The notes below the pieces were generated by a model, which had not been told where the DNA came from, did not search any database, and saw only the letters and a list, made by a program, of their open reading frames with translations. Shown one piece after another: positions 16,954 to 24,643 of a DNA stretch of 64,000 bases (within the stretch, counting starts at the first letter, position 1; each line of letters begins with the position of its first letter). The translations under genes and the position numbers were made by a program. Source of the stretch: Paracidobacterium acidisoli (lineage in GTDB: Bacteria; Acidobacteriota; Terriglobia; Terriglobales; Acidobacteriaceae). The stretch spans positions 186,001-250,000 of the forward strand of contig NZ_QVQT02000006.1 of assembly GCF_003428625.2 (NCBI RefSeq). The letters are read 5' to 3'.

Positions 16954-19900
16954 TTACCAGTTGAGGCGGACAGCGAACTGCATGACGCGGGGATCACCGG
17001 AGAGCGTAGTGATCTGCGCGGCGCTGCCGCTGCTGATGTTGCCGCCGGGCTGGCCGAAGAGGGCGTGGTTGGCTACGTTGAAGACCTCCCAGCGGGCCTC
17101 GGCGCTCCAGCTCTCGTGGATGGGAATGTTGCGGATAAGAGCGGCATCGAAGGCCTGGGTCTGGGGTCCGCGCAGGCTGTTACGCGAGCCGTTGCCGATG
17201 ACGTTCTTACCGGCATCGACGAAGGGGTTGACATAGCTTCCGCTCGAAGCTTTACACGCGCTGTTGGCGGCGGTGTAGAACCAGCAGTTGGTGCTGCCGA
17301 GGTAATGCACTTTGCCGACGACGTTCGGAACGGCGGTGGCATAGCCGTAGGGATCGAGCAGGCTGCTCTCGCTGCCCCAGCTCGCGGTGAAGGGATGGCC
17401 GCTGTAGAAGGTGTAGACACCGGAGGTGCGCCAGTTGCCGAAGATCCAGGAGAGCGGCCCGGAGTTCAGCATCTGTTTGCCGTGTCCGAAGGGGAGATCG
17501 TACACGTAGTTGGCCGAGAGACGCTGCGGCACGTTGAAGTCGCTGGGACCGTACCAGGCGGCGTAGTTGCGGCCGTTCGGCGCATCGCCGGAGTTGTTCT
17601 CGAGCTCTTCGGGCGTGTTGTCGAGGCTGCGCGACCAGGTATAAGCCGCGCCGAAGCTGAGGCCGTTGTGCATGGCGTGGCGCAGGCTGGCCTGCAGACC
17701 GTTGTAGTTGCCGAAGCCGATGGGGGTGGTGTATTCGACCTGGCCGAAGTTGGGATAGGGAATGACGCCGGTGTTCTGGTTTCCCTGGATGATGGGCTGG
17801 TTGTAGTCGTAGATCACGTCGAGGTGCGTGGATTTAGTGCCGACGTAGTCGACCTCAGCCAGCCAGTTGTTGCCGATCTGGCGCTGGATGCCGCCGCTCC
17901 ACTGCTGCACCATCGGAGCGTGCGCGACGGGGTTGATGGAGCGGATGTGGAAGGCCTGCAGGCTGTTCAGGTTGATGGTGGAGGGATCGAGGTAGTTGGA
18001 GGGGAAACCGATCTCAGGCACGATAACCGACTGAGTGTTGCTGGCCTGCGTCTTGTTGATGAGGTTGGGCGGGTTGAGAGCCAGCTCGTCTTCGCTGCCG
18101 ATGCGCTCGAAGACGGTGTAGTAGACGCCGTAGCCGGCGCGCAGCACGGTGTTGCTGTCGAGCGAGTAGGAGATGCCGATGCGGGGGCCGAAGTCGGTGG
18201 TGTTGGGATCGACCAGAGCGCGGTCGCCGAGCGAGCCGGATTTGGCGAAGACCAGAGAGCCCGAACCGGCGGGATTGAAGTTGGCCATGCGGTTTTTGCC
18301 GTCCACGGCCGGCGCGGCGAAGTCATAGCGCAGACCGAGGTTGAGGGTGAGGCGCGGCGTGACCTTCCAGTCGTCTTCGATGAAGCCTGAGGCCATCCAG
18401 AGGCGCTGATCGACGAAGAAGACGTTGGTGAGCTGGTCGGACTGGGTGGCGCCGAAGAGACCGTCGGCGTAGTCGCGGGCGTTGGTGGTGCCGCCCTGGG
18501 TGGCGGAGCCGAGGCCGGAGAAGACGCCGGTAAAGGTCAGATCGCCACGCATGCCGGGCTCATCCTGGAAGAGGTTGCGCATGGGCAGGAAGAGGGTGAC
18601 GCCGGCCTTGAGGTTGTGGCGGCCCAGCTCCCAGGAGAGCGTGTCGTTGTACTGCCAGAGCATGGGAACCTGCTGCTTGGGCAGGAAGTCGGGCGATCCG
18701 ACGAAGGCGTTGGAGTGGTTGGAGAAGGTGGTGAGCGGCACGCCGCCGCCGATGGATGGGTTGTCGGGCACGCCGGGCAGGAAGCTGCCGGCAAGCTGGC
18801 TGAGGCTGAAGGGCTGCTGCGAGGCGAAGGAGTAGTCGCGCACCCAGCCCAGACGGAAGTCGTTGACCATGCGCGGACTGAGGATGCGCGTCCAGCCGAG
18901 AACCACGCTGTTGCCCTTGAGGATCTGGTTGCCCCAGGCGGAGGTGGAGGTGCCGTCGGCGAGGCCGCCGAGATAGCCGGGGATGCTGCGGGTGCGGTTG
19001 AAGTAGTTGTAGCGCACGAAGACGGTGTCGGAGGAGGACGGCGCCCAGTCGATACGCGCGTCGTAGCTGTCGTTGAAGTCGGTCGATCCGCCGGTGCGGG
19101 AGTAGTTATTGTTGTCGGGGAAGGTCGACGAGCCGGGCTTGTAGTTCGGCTCCGGGAAGAGCGCGATCAGCTTAGCCACCGCTGTGTCGATGTGGGCGTT
19201 CGGATCGGACTGAAAGCTGTTGTTGACCAGCGGCGCCGGCGTGCAGGTCTTGATGTTGATGGGCTCAGGGCAGGTGGAGAGGTTGTAGATGGTCGGATAG
19301 GGACCGACTCCGGCCTGCGAGGCAGCGGCGGCGCTGAAGTCGCCGATGCGCTCGTTATCGAGCGGCACGGTGGAGATGCGCGACAGACCCTGCTTGATGC
19401 GGGTGCCCTCGTAATTGAAGAAGAAGAAGAGGTGATCGCGCTGGATGGGGCCGCCGAGGCTGGCTCCGAACTGGTTCTGATTGTCTTCGGCCTTTTTGGT
19501 CTGGGTGCGCTTGGTGAAGTAGTCGAAGGAGTCGAAGTACTGGTTGCGCACGTACTCATACACGGTACCGTGCAGCTTGTTGGAGCCGCTGCGTGTGTTA
19601 ACGGAGACGACGGCACCGGGGCTGCGGCCGTATTCGGCCGAGTAGGGGTTGGTGATGACGTTGAACTGGGAGATGACGTCGACGGAGGGGTGCGCGGACT
19701 CGGTGCTGAGCTCCTGCACATTCTCGGAGAAGGTGTTGTTGTCGATGCCGTCGAGGATGAAGTCGTTCTGCAGGGAGTGAACGCCGTTCACGTTGAAGCT
19801 GCCGGTGCGTCCGGAAGAAGTAGCGCCTGCCTGATTGGTGTAGCGGTTGATCTGGACGCCGGGGACGGTGCGGAGCAGGTCGTCCCAGTTGCGGAGGAAG

Positions 19901-20409
19901 AGCGGCGTGCCGCTGATGGTGTCGCTGGTGACCAGGGTGCCGATGGAGGCGTCGTCCTGGGAGAGGCTCACGTTCTTCGCTTCGACGTTGACGGTCTGGG
20001 TGGCGGCGCCGACCTGGAGGTGGAAGTCGAGGCGCATACGCATACCGACGCCGATGGAGACCTCCTGGTTCAGAGTAGAGAAGCCGGCGGCGGTGACGGC
20101 GACGTTATAACGGCCGATGGGGAGGTCGGGGATGAGATAGTTGCCGTCGCCTTCGCTGTGGACGGCGCGGGTGTATCCGGTGGCGGGAGCGGTAACGGTT
20201 ACGCCGGCACCGCTGACAATGGCTCCTGTGGGGTCCACGACCAGACCGCTCAGGTTTCCTGTATTGACCTGGGCCTGAAGACCGGCGGCCAGGAAGATCA
20301 GTCCGGAGAGTGCGGCGATGCTTCGGGGACGACACCGCATGCGCATCGCTGCCTGGGTAGTCTGCAGCGACAGGAAGATTTTTTGAACTGCGGTCGATAA
20401 GGTGTTCAC
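16954..20409 (-). CDS. TonB-dependent receptor, Oar-like, with carboxypeptidase-regulatory-like domain
   Basis: A 1151-residue outer-membrane receptor, second of this type in the window. A hydrophobic signal (about 30-46, GLIFLAAGLQAQ) is preceded by an unusually long N-terminus; starting at the ATG at 20346 would give a conventional signal peptide. The CarboxypepD_reg-like domain (NTGNLSGLVVDPTGAIVSG) is followed by plug and barrel. Sequence resemblance to receptor 1 is at family level only, so they probably bind different ligands. It is divergent from a membrane-anchored winged-helix protein that may control it. Confidence 0.92.
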   Translation of the reverse strand: MNTLSTAVQKIFLSLQTTQAAMRMRCRPRSIAALSGLIFLAAGLQAQVNTGNLSGLVVDPTGAIVSGAGVTVTAPATGYTRAVHSEGDGNYLIPDLPIGRYNVAVTAAGFSTLNQEVSIGVGMRMRLDFHLQVGAATQTVNVEAKNVSLSQDDASIGTLVTSDTISGTPLFLRNWDDLLRTVPGVQINRYTNQAGATSSGRTGSFNVNGVHSLQNDFILDGIDNNTFSENVQELSTESAHPSVDVISQFNVITNPYSAEYGRSPGAVVSVNTRSGSNKLHGTVYEYVRNQYFDSFDYFTKRTQTKKAEDNQNQFGASLGGPIQRDHLFFFFNYEGTRIKQGLSRISTVPLDNERIGDFSAAAASQAGVGPYPTIYNLSTCPEPINIKTCTPAPLVNNSFQSDPNAHIDTAVAKLIALFPEPNYKPGSSTFPDNNNYSRTGGSTDFNDSYDARIDWAPSSSDTVFVRYNYFNRTRSIPGYLGGLADGTSTSAWGNQILKGNSVVLGWTRILSPRMVNDFRLGWVRDYSFASQQPFSLSQLAGSFLPGVPDNPSIGGGVPLTTFSNHSNAFVGSPDFLPKQQVPMLWQYNDTLSWELGRHNLKAGVTLFLPMRNLFQDEPGMRGDLTFTGVFSGLGSATQGGTTNARDYADGLFGATQSDQLTNVFFVDQRLWMASGFIEDDWKVTPRLTLNLGLRYDFAAPAVDGKNRMANFNPAGSGSLVFAKSGSLGDRALVDPNTTDFGPRIGISYSLDSNTVLRAGYGVYYTVFERIGSEDELALNPPNLINKTQASNTQSVIVPEIGFPSNYLDPSTINLNSLQAFHIRSINPVAHAPMVQQWSGGIQRQIGNNWLAEVDYVGTKSTHLDVIYDYNQPIIQGNQNTGVIPYPNFGQVEYTTPIGFGNYNGLQASLRHAMHNGLSFGAAYTWSRSLDNTPEELENNSGDAPNGRNYAAWYGPSDFNVPQRLSANYVYDLPFGHGKQMLNSGPLSWIFGNWRTSGVYTFYSGHPFTASWGSESSLLDPYGYATAVPNVVGKVHYLGSTNCWFYTAANSACKASSGSYVNPFVDAGKNVIGNGSRNSLRGPQTQAFDAALIRNIPIHESWSAEARWEVFNVANHALFGQPGGNISSGSAAQITTLSGDPRVMQFAVRLNW

Positions 20410-20722
20410 ACTGGCACTCCTGCGAAATATTTGTGGGGGATTTCGCCAGGATCAAGCTAGGACCGCACACTTTCGAGGAAAAGGGTTTACCCCTCGGGAA
20501 ATCCCGTGTATACCCCTGGGTAAACAGAGGTTAAGCCATTTATAATTAAATGCTTACCGATGTCATAAATTCTCAGTGAACACGGTCTTTTGAAGGCGGA
20601 ATGCGGGCGGCATTCATCGCATATTTACCAAAAACAGATAGCCTGGAAGTGCCAGGAAACCGCCGGCAGGACACTTCACCGCCTGGGTGAGATGGCTTGC
20701 GAATCGAGAAGGGAGCCTGACG
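20410..20722. other. Divergent regulatory region of receptor 2
   Basis: A 313-base gap with no supported gene. It contains the nested inverted repeats at 20485-20525 and an AT-rich island with TATAAT at 20541-20546 on the plus strand. TTATAATTAAATG gives possible -10 elements on both strands. A convincing -35 was not found. Confidence 0.5.
20485..20525. promoter_or_regulatory. Nested inverted repeat, candidate operator for receptor 2
   Basis: GTTTACCC (20485-20492) and GGGTAAAC (20518-20525) are perfect inverted copies. Between them CGGGA-AA-TCCCG (20495-20506) forms a second inverted repeat. The block lies 76-116 bases upstream of the receptor 2 start. Such dyads usually mark dimeric regulator binding; the adjacent winged-helix membrane protein is the obvious candidate. 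Confidence 0.5.
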
Positions 20723-22039
20723 ATGAAAAGCGCACCGGTCTCTTTTCCTGCCATAGAGCCGGCCGGATACAGCCTTCATGACGATCCCCGATGGCAGCTT
20801 GTTCAGCGGATCGTCGCCAGCCGCCAGTTTGCGCGAGCGCCGCTGCTGTCAAAGTTTCTGCTGTTTGTGTGCACGGAAATGCTGCAGGGGCGCCAGGAAG
20901 AAATCAGCGAATACCAGATCGGCGTGACGGTCTTCGACCGGCCGCACGGCTACCGCACGGTCGAAGACAATATTGTCCGCAACTATGCCCGGCAGCTGCG
21001 AAAACGGCTGGCGGAGTACTTTGCCGCCGACGGGCTTGAAGAGTCCTTTCGGGTGGAGATTCCGCTGGGAGGGTATGTTCCGGCCTTTGCCGGGCGCGAG
21101 CCGCGGCAGCCGAAGGTCGTTTCCGGCCCGTTAGCGGTAACGGAGAGCCAGGAGGATGCGGCGGAGGCGGTCCGGAGCGGGGGCTGGCGGAAGTGGGCGC
21201 TCGGCGGGGGCGTGCTGCTGGCGTACTCGGCGATCCTGGTATGGGCAACGATGGTGGTGCGGGCGCGGTATCCGGAGACGCACCTGCCGCCGGAGCCTTC
21301 GCAGCTTTTGTGGTCGGCGATGTTCCACTCGCCGCTGAGCACGTTTATTGTTCCGGCCGACTGCGGCTTCAACATGATTGAAGACCTTTCGCACCGGCAG
21401 ATCTCGCTGGCGGATTATCTGAATGGAGATTTTCTGACGCAGCCGCTGCCGGCGATGGACGAACACAGCTCGAACGATCTGCGCACGCAGGAGTACACGA
21501 GCTTTGTGGACCTGGAGATCGTGTCGGCGCTGTCGCGGCTTTCGGAGATCGATCCGCGGCGGCTCTTTCTGCGCTTTCCGCGCGATCTGCGGCTGGACGA
21601 CCTGAAGCGCGGGAACGTGGTGCTGATCGGATCGCTGGGGAGCGACCCCTGGGCCGGCGTGGCGCAGAAGAACATGAACTTTAAGATCGATTACCGCAAC
21701 GAGATGCAGCAGGCGTGGGTGATCAACACCAAACCCCGGCCGGGCGAGGCGGCGGAGTACGTGAGCCACTGGAACGAGCCGGTACACCAGACGTATGCGG
21801 TGATCGCCTACATTCCTAACCTGAGCGGCAACGGGCACATTCTGCTGGTGGAAGGGCTGGACGTGGCAGGGACGCAGGCGGCGGCGGAGATGCTGCTGAG
21901 AAAAGACGCGCTGGAGACGGTGCTGCACGCGGCATCGCTGCCGGAGGGCGGACTGAAGCCGTTCGAGATTCTGCTGCAGTCGACGAGCATCGAGTCGAAC
22001 GCGGCGAATACGCAGATCATTGCCAGCCGGATCGGCTGA
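20723..22039 (+). CDS. Winged-helix-like DNA-binding protein with one transmembrane helix
   Basis: A 438-residue protein of an architecture seen often beside acidobacterial TonB receptors. Residues 25-122 form a helical domain (RAPLLSKFLLFVCTEML; EYQIGVTVFDRP; EDNIVRNYARQLRKRL) ending with a beta-wing VEIPLGGYVP, which I read as DNA-binding. A membrane helix spans about 157-179, leaving a 255-residue C-terminal domain that would be periplasmic, as in ToxR-like one-component sensors. GGGAG at 20711 supports ATG 20723. It probably senses an envelope signal and controls the divergent receptor; this is inferred. Confidence 0.7.
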   Translation: MKSAPVSFPAIEPAGYSLHDDPRWQLVQRIVASRQFARAPLLSKFLLFVCTEMLQGRQEEISEYQIGVTVFDRPHGYRTVEDNIVRNYARQLRKRLAEYFAADGLEESFRVEIPLGGYVPAFAGREPRQPKVVSGPLAVTESQEDAAEAVRSGGWRKWALGGGVLLAYSAILVWATMVVRARYPETHLPPEPSQLLWSAMFHSPLSTFIVPADCGFNMIEDLSHRQISLADYLNGDFLTQPLPAMDEHSSNDLRTQEYTSFVDLEIVSALSRLSEIDPRRLFLRFPRDLRLDDLKRGNVVLIGSLGSDPWAGVAQKNMNFKIDYRNEMQQAWVINTKPRPGEAAEYVSHWNEPVHQTYAVIAYIPNLSGNGHILLVEGLDVAGTQAAAEMLLRKDALETVLHAASLPEGGLKPFEILLQSTSIESNAANTQIIASRIG

Positions 22040-22071
22040 GCGCGGTCTGCTGGCGATGGAGTAAAGAAAAG

Positions 22072-22153
22072 CCGGCCGGTTCGGATCGAACGATCGGTTT
22101 GATCGCTGCCTTCGATCTTTTTCGATCGCTGTTTTTCGATCGTTCCCGGCCGG
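22072..22153. terminator. Large inverted repeat between convergent genes
   Basis: CCGGCCGG plus GAACGATCG (22072-22096, with an 8-base interruption) is matched by CGATCGTTC directly followed by CCGGCCGG (22137-22153). The 40-base centre contains further GATCG copies. It lies between the convergent 20723-22039 and 22161-23528 genes and could end both transcripts, although there is no clear T-run. Confidence 0.45.
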
Positions 22154-22160
22154 GCTGAGG

Positions 22161-23528
22161 TTAGTGCGAGCCGGCGCTCTCCAGCTCGCGGATGTATTCG
22201 ATGACGGCCTCGCTCCAGCCATCGATGTGGGTCCACGCGCCATAGCCGACACCGTTGCGATAGCTGGCCACGTTGATGATGTAGCCGGTTCCGCGAGGAG
22301 CGGGCACGCGGTCGTGCGACTGCTCATCGGTGATGACGATGATGCGGTCGTACGGCTCCCGGTTTTTGCCGCACGTCTCGTCGAGCCGGCTCAGCGCCAG
22401 ACCGAGGTTGGTGCCGCTGTGCTCCTGGCTCGTCTCGAGCGCATCGCGCAGAGCGAAGCCGCGACGCGCAGGCACCTGCTTCAGCTCGTCGGAGAAGGTA
22501 AAGATGCTGATCTCCTCCGCGATCTCGCGCAGCAGGATGGCGAGGCCGTATGCGGCGTCGGTGCGGTACATCTCCGACCGCTGCGAGAGCGGCGCGACCA
22601 TGCTGCCGGAGACGTCGACCAGCAGCGCGGTGCGGCCGGCGAGCTTCGCGTGCGCGCCCGGCTTCTCCGTGCTGACCGAGCGGAACATCGCCCGCTCCAG
22701 AGCCTCTTCCCACTGCGGCGCGTAACGCGCGGCGGCCAGGAAGCGGAACGGGAGCACCCAGCCGGTGTTCATCGCGCTGAGCGCGGCGAGCACCAGATCC
22801 TCGCCGACGCCCGCCTCCTTCATGTTGCGAAGGTTGCGGAGCAGAGCGAGCGCGCCCAGCCTGCGCTCGGTGAGCAGGCGCTCCCAGGTGGCGAGGCGGT
22901 CGCCGCCGGTGGAGAGCGCGACCTCCCAGGTATCGGGCGTGGCCAGCTTACCGTCGATGAGGCGCTTCCACACCTCGGCCTGCTCGGCATCGCGAGGACG
23001 CGCGTGGCAGAGGAAGAGGACGTCGCGCAGACGCACGGCTCCGGCACGGTCGTACTTGGCCAGAGCGTACTCGCCGAAGCGGGGGAAGGCCGCGGCGAGC
23101 CCCTTCTTCACCTGGCCGGAGAGCGGCGCGCGGCCGCCGGCCCAGTAGAGGGCGACGAACTCGGAGAGCTCGTCGGCACGCTGGATGACGCGGGCGAGCG
23201 TCTCAGCCACGAGACCGCGGTGCGTGGCGTGGCGCGCCATCTCGCGCACGAGCAGCAGCGGCGCATGGCGCAGCTTCATCTGCTCGCGGGCCTCGATGGC
23301 AAGCGCGGCGACACGGGCCGGCTCGACGGCTGGAACAAGGCCGCCGATGCGGCCGGCGATCTCGACGCCATCCTCGTAGAACTGGCTCTCCCAGAGCATG
23401 CAGGTGAGGATGCTGCGGCGCAGCATCTGCTCCGGCGTAAGCGTGACGGCCGGCGCGCCTTCATGCGTACGGAAGAGATTTCGCGCCGGTGCCGGATGGC
23501 CCAGCTTCAGAATATTCAAACGCGCCAT
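22161..23528 (-). CDS. rsr: Ro60 ortholog Rsr (TROVE plus VWA domains)
   Basis: A 455-residue protein with the Ro60 architecture. Residues about 15-290 form the helical TROVE ring domain (TPEQMLRRSILTCMLWE; FVALYW; LLRNLRNMKEAGV), and 295-455 a von Willebrand A domain whose MIDAS is intact: D305-x-S307-x-S309 in LLVDVSGSM, T373 in SGTNLG and D401 in ITDEQ. Ro60 rings bind misfolded RNA and Y RNAs; in bacteria they couple Y RNA to the exonuclease PNPase or to RNA-repair genes. AAAGGAG before ATG 23528 supports the start. Y RNA-like elements lie directly upstream on the same strand. No rtcB/rtcA is visible nearby; pnp is 7 kb away. Confidence 0.9.
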   Translation of the reverse strand: MARLNILKLGHPAPARNLFRTHEGAPAVTLTPEQMLRRSILTCMLWESQFYEDGVEIAGRIGGLVPAVEPARVAALAIEAREQMKLRHAPLLLVREMARHATHRGLVAETLARVIQRADELSEFVALYWAGGRAPLSGQVKKGLAAAFPRFGEYALAKYDRAGAVRLRDVLFLCHARPRDAEQAEVWKRLIDGKLATPDTWEVALSTGGDRLATWERLLTERRLGALALLRNLRNMKEAGVGEDLVLAALSAMNTGWVLPFRFLAAARYAPQWEEALERAMFRSVSTEKPGAHAKLAGRTALLVDVSGSMVAPLSQRSEMYRTDAAYGLAILLREIAEEISIFTFSDELKQVPARRGFALRDALETSQEHSGTNLGLALSRLDETCGKNREPYDRIIVITDEQSHDRVPAPRGTGYIINVASYRNGVGYGAWTHIDGWSEAVIEYIRELESAGSH

Positions 23529-23617
23529 AGTGTTTCTCCTTTCGCGACTTAGCCCGGCTTTTTCTTCGGCTAAGTGCCGCTTACTTTTGTTTGGCCAGGT
23601 TCGGCCTATTTTCGTTA

Positions 23618-23752
23618 TCGCCGGGGAATAAGCGGCTGCGGATGTGTTGCCGAGCTACGCGGGCTTTCGCTCGCGGCAGGGATCGAACCTGCACCTCCGC
23701 GTTTTAAGCGGCGCTCTGCCGTTGAAGTATCCGCAGCCTGCGCCACCGGCGA
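23618..23752 (-). ncRNA. Y RNA-like element 1 with a tRNA-mimic domain opened in the D loop
   Basis: Outer helix TCGCCGG/CCGGCGA, an internal loop with TGGCGCA on the 5' side and GCTTATTCC on the 3' side, then a perfect 10-bp helix GGCTGCGGAT/ATCCGCAGCC (23729-23738 with 23634-23643). The inner domain reads, in order: 3' half of a D arm (GGCAGAGC), an anticodon-like arm (CCGC-TTAAAAC-GCGG), a canonical T arm (GCAGG-TTCGATC-CCTGC), an acceptor-like 7-bp helix with one mismatch capped by GAAA, then TAGCTC, which pairs with GAGC as a D stem. So the tRNA mimic is circularly permuted with the Y stem entering through the D loop. The element ends 89 bases before rsr. Confidence 0.8.
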
Positions 23753-23784
23753 GGGTTGGGGTTGCGGCGTTCTGTGAGAAGACC

Positions 23785-23850
23785 GGGGCTGAAGCCCTTT
23801 GTGTTTCGGGCTGCAGTCACCGGGCTGAAGCCCGGTGCTTCTACCGGAAA
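23785..23850. repeat. Two REP-like hairpins inside the Y RNA array
   Basis: GGGGCTGAAGCCC (23785-23797) and CCGGGCTGAAGCCCGG (23820-23835), followed by TGCTTCTACCGG, belong to the intergenic hairpin family present at 15, 25 and 27 kb. Here they lie between element 1 and the 109-residue reading frame. Confidence 0.75.
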
Positions 23851-23890
23851 ACTTCTCTTCTTCGCCAATATTGCCTGGGGGTCCGGCGGA

Positions 23891-24220
23891 CTACTCTTCG
23901 TCTTCCGCCGAAACCTCGGTTTCTGTTTTGTCCGCCGTGGTTACGCTGGTGCGGACCTTGAAGCCGACCGGTTTGAGGGATGCGGAAGGCCGGACATCAA
24001 TAGCCAACTTCTCCATCTGATCCCAGTCAGGGCGGTTCTTATCGCCATAGGCCGAACATTCGTACACCTTAAACGGGAGCGCGATGTTCGGATGCACGTC
24101 GGTACAGATCACCAGCATCTCCGACTCGCGGTATCCGGTGATGATCTGAGCGGAGAGGCAGGTGCCGCACAGCGATACCGAACCTTTCGGCGTTCCACCT
24201 TTCACGTATAAGTTGCCCAT
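23891..24220 (-). CDS. Unrecognised four-cysteine protein encoded within the Y RNA array
   Basis: A 109-residue soluble protein. Cysteines C18 and C21 (LCGTC), C39 (VICTD) and C55 (YECSAY) could bind one zinc ion as a small treble-clef or ribbon. Other notable stretches are LPFKVYEC, DKNRPDWDQME and a highly acidic C-terminus (SAEDEE). GAGGATGTT before ATG 24220 gives a good ribosome site. It lies between Y RNA-like elements 2 and 1, on the same strand as rsr, so co-transcription is likely. I do not recognise the family; a role in handling the RNAs or the Ro particle is speculation from position. Confidence 0.7.
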   Translation of the reverse strand: MGNLYVKGGTPKGSVSLCGTCLSAQIITGYRESEMLVICTDVHPNIALPFKVYECSAYGDKNRPDWDQMEKLAIDVRPSASLKPVGFKVRTSVTTADKTETEVSAEDEE

Positions 24221-24257
24221 AACATCCTCTTCTACCCGGAAGTGCCGGGAAGTTAGT

Positions 24258-24389
24258 GACCGGGGAACGAGCGAAAACGGTCTTTGAGGTGCTCTGCCAT
24301 TGAGCTACACGAACTTACGTCCGCGACAGGAATCGAACCTGCATCCACCCGCTTAACAGGCGAAGTATCCGTTCTCTTCACCACCGGCC
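24258..24389 (-). ncRNA. Y RNA-like element 2: circularly permuted tRNA-Asn mimic on a Y stem
   Basis: Outer helix GGCCGG/CCGGTC, the internal loop GGTGGTGAA/TCGTTCC, and an inner 8-bp helix GAGAACGG/CCGTTTTC. Inside, all tRNA helices appear in permuted order: anticodon arm TTCGC-CTGTTAA-GCGGG (anticodon GTT), five-base variable region TGGAT, T arm GCAGG-TTCGATT-CCTGT, acceptor strands CGCGGAC and GTTCGTG joined by a GTAA tetraloop (7 bp, two G.U), then TA and the D arm GCTC-AATGGCA-GAGC with both conserved Gs. The Y stem therefore enters at tRNA position 26. A normal tRNA gene cannot be drawn because the acceptor ends are internal. Confidence 0.85.
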
Positions 24390-24422
24390 GAGATTGTTTC
24401 GAGCACGCATGACGAAAGAAAG

Positions 24423-24582
24423 CACCGGGGAATAGACGAAAAGAGTTCGGAGCCATGGACATCGCGGTACGTTGTGATTCAGGGCTGCGCCCTCGTCCCG
24501 CGATGTATCTGCTCCGGCAGGGTCTTCTTGGCCCTGCTGGTATTTCAGCAGAAGAAGTAACTCTTCTCTTTCGCCACCGGTG
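24423..24582 (-). ncRNA. Y RNA-like element 3 with a non-tRNA inner domain
   Basis: Outer helix CACCGG/CCGGTG, the shared internal loop (GGTGGCGAAA on the 5' side, GTCTATTCC on the 3' side) and a 10-bp helix GAGAAGAGTT/AACTCTTTTC with one G.U. The 85-base interior folds differently from elements 1 and 2: a hairpin CTGCTG..CAGCAG, a possible GGG/CCC helix, and a long rod in which GGAGC pairs with GCTCC, ACATCGCGG pairs perfectly with CCGCGATGT, capped by AGGGC-GCA-GCCCT. I see no T loop or D loop, so it may present a different partner-binding surface. Confidence 0.75.
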
Positions 24583-24589
24583 ACGGCCG

Positions 24590-24605
24590 TATCTGCGCGC
24601 AGATA
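24590..24605. repeat. 16-base perfect palindrome between elements 3 and 4
   Basis: TATCTGCGCGCAGATA is a perfect palindrome. Next to it AGCATG-CGGC-CATGCT (24612-24627) forms a short hairpin. Together they fill the spacer between two Y RNA-like elements and could be an operator, a processing site or a transcription pause. Confidence 0.6.
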
Positions 24606-24643
24606 TGCACGAGCATGCGGCCATGCTTTCTCAGGTCATGTAT

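Noticed and set aside
23840-23880. A fifth complete Y RNA element
   Set aside because: Only a 5'-like TTGGCGAAGAAGAG is present; no matching 3' RTTCCC strand or closing helix was found nearby.
23644-24211. Plus-strand open frames across the Y RNA region
   Set aside because: They run antisense through the structured RNA elements and the 109-residue gene, lack ribosome sites and encode Arg/Cys-rich sequence without motifs.
23618-24389. Ordinary tRNA genes or tRNA pseudogenes in the rsr region
   Set aside because: T arms and anticodon-like loops are present, but the acceptor strands lie inside the sequence joined by GNRA loops, and a Y stem closes the ends. Both cannot be mature tRNAs, and two independent intact mimics are unlikely to be pseudogenes.
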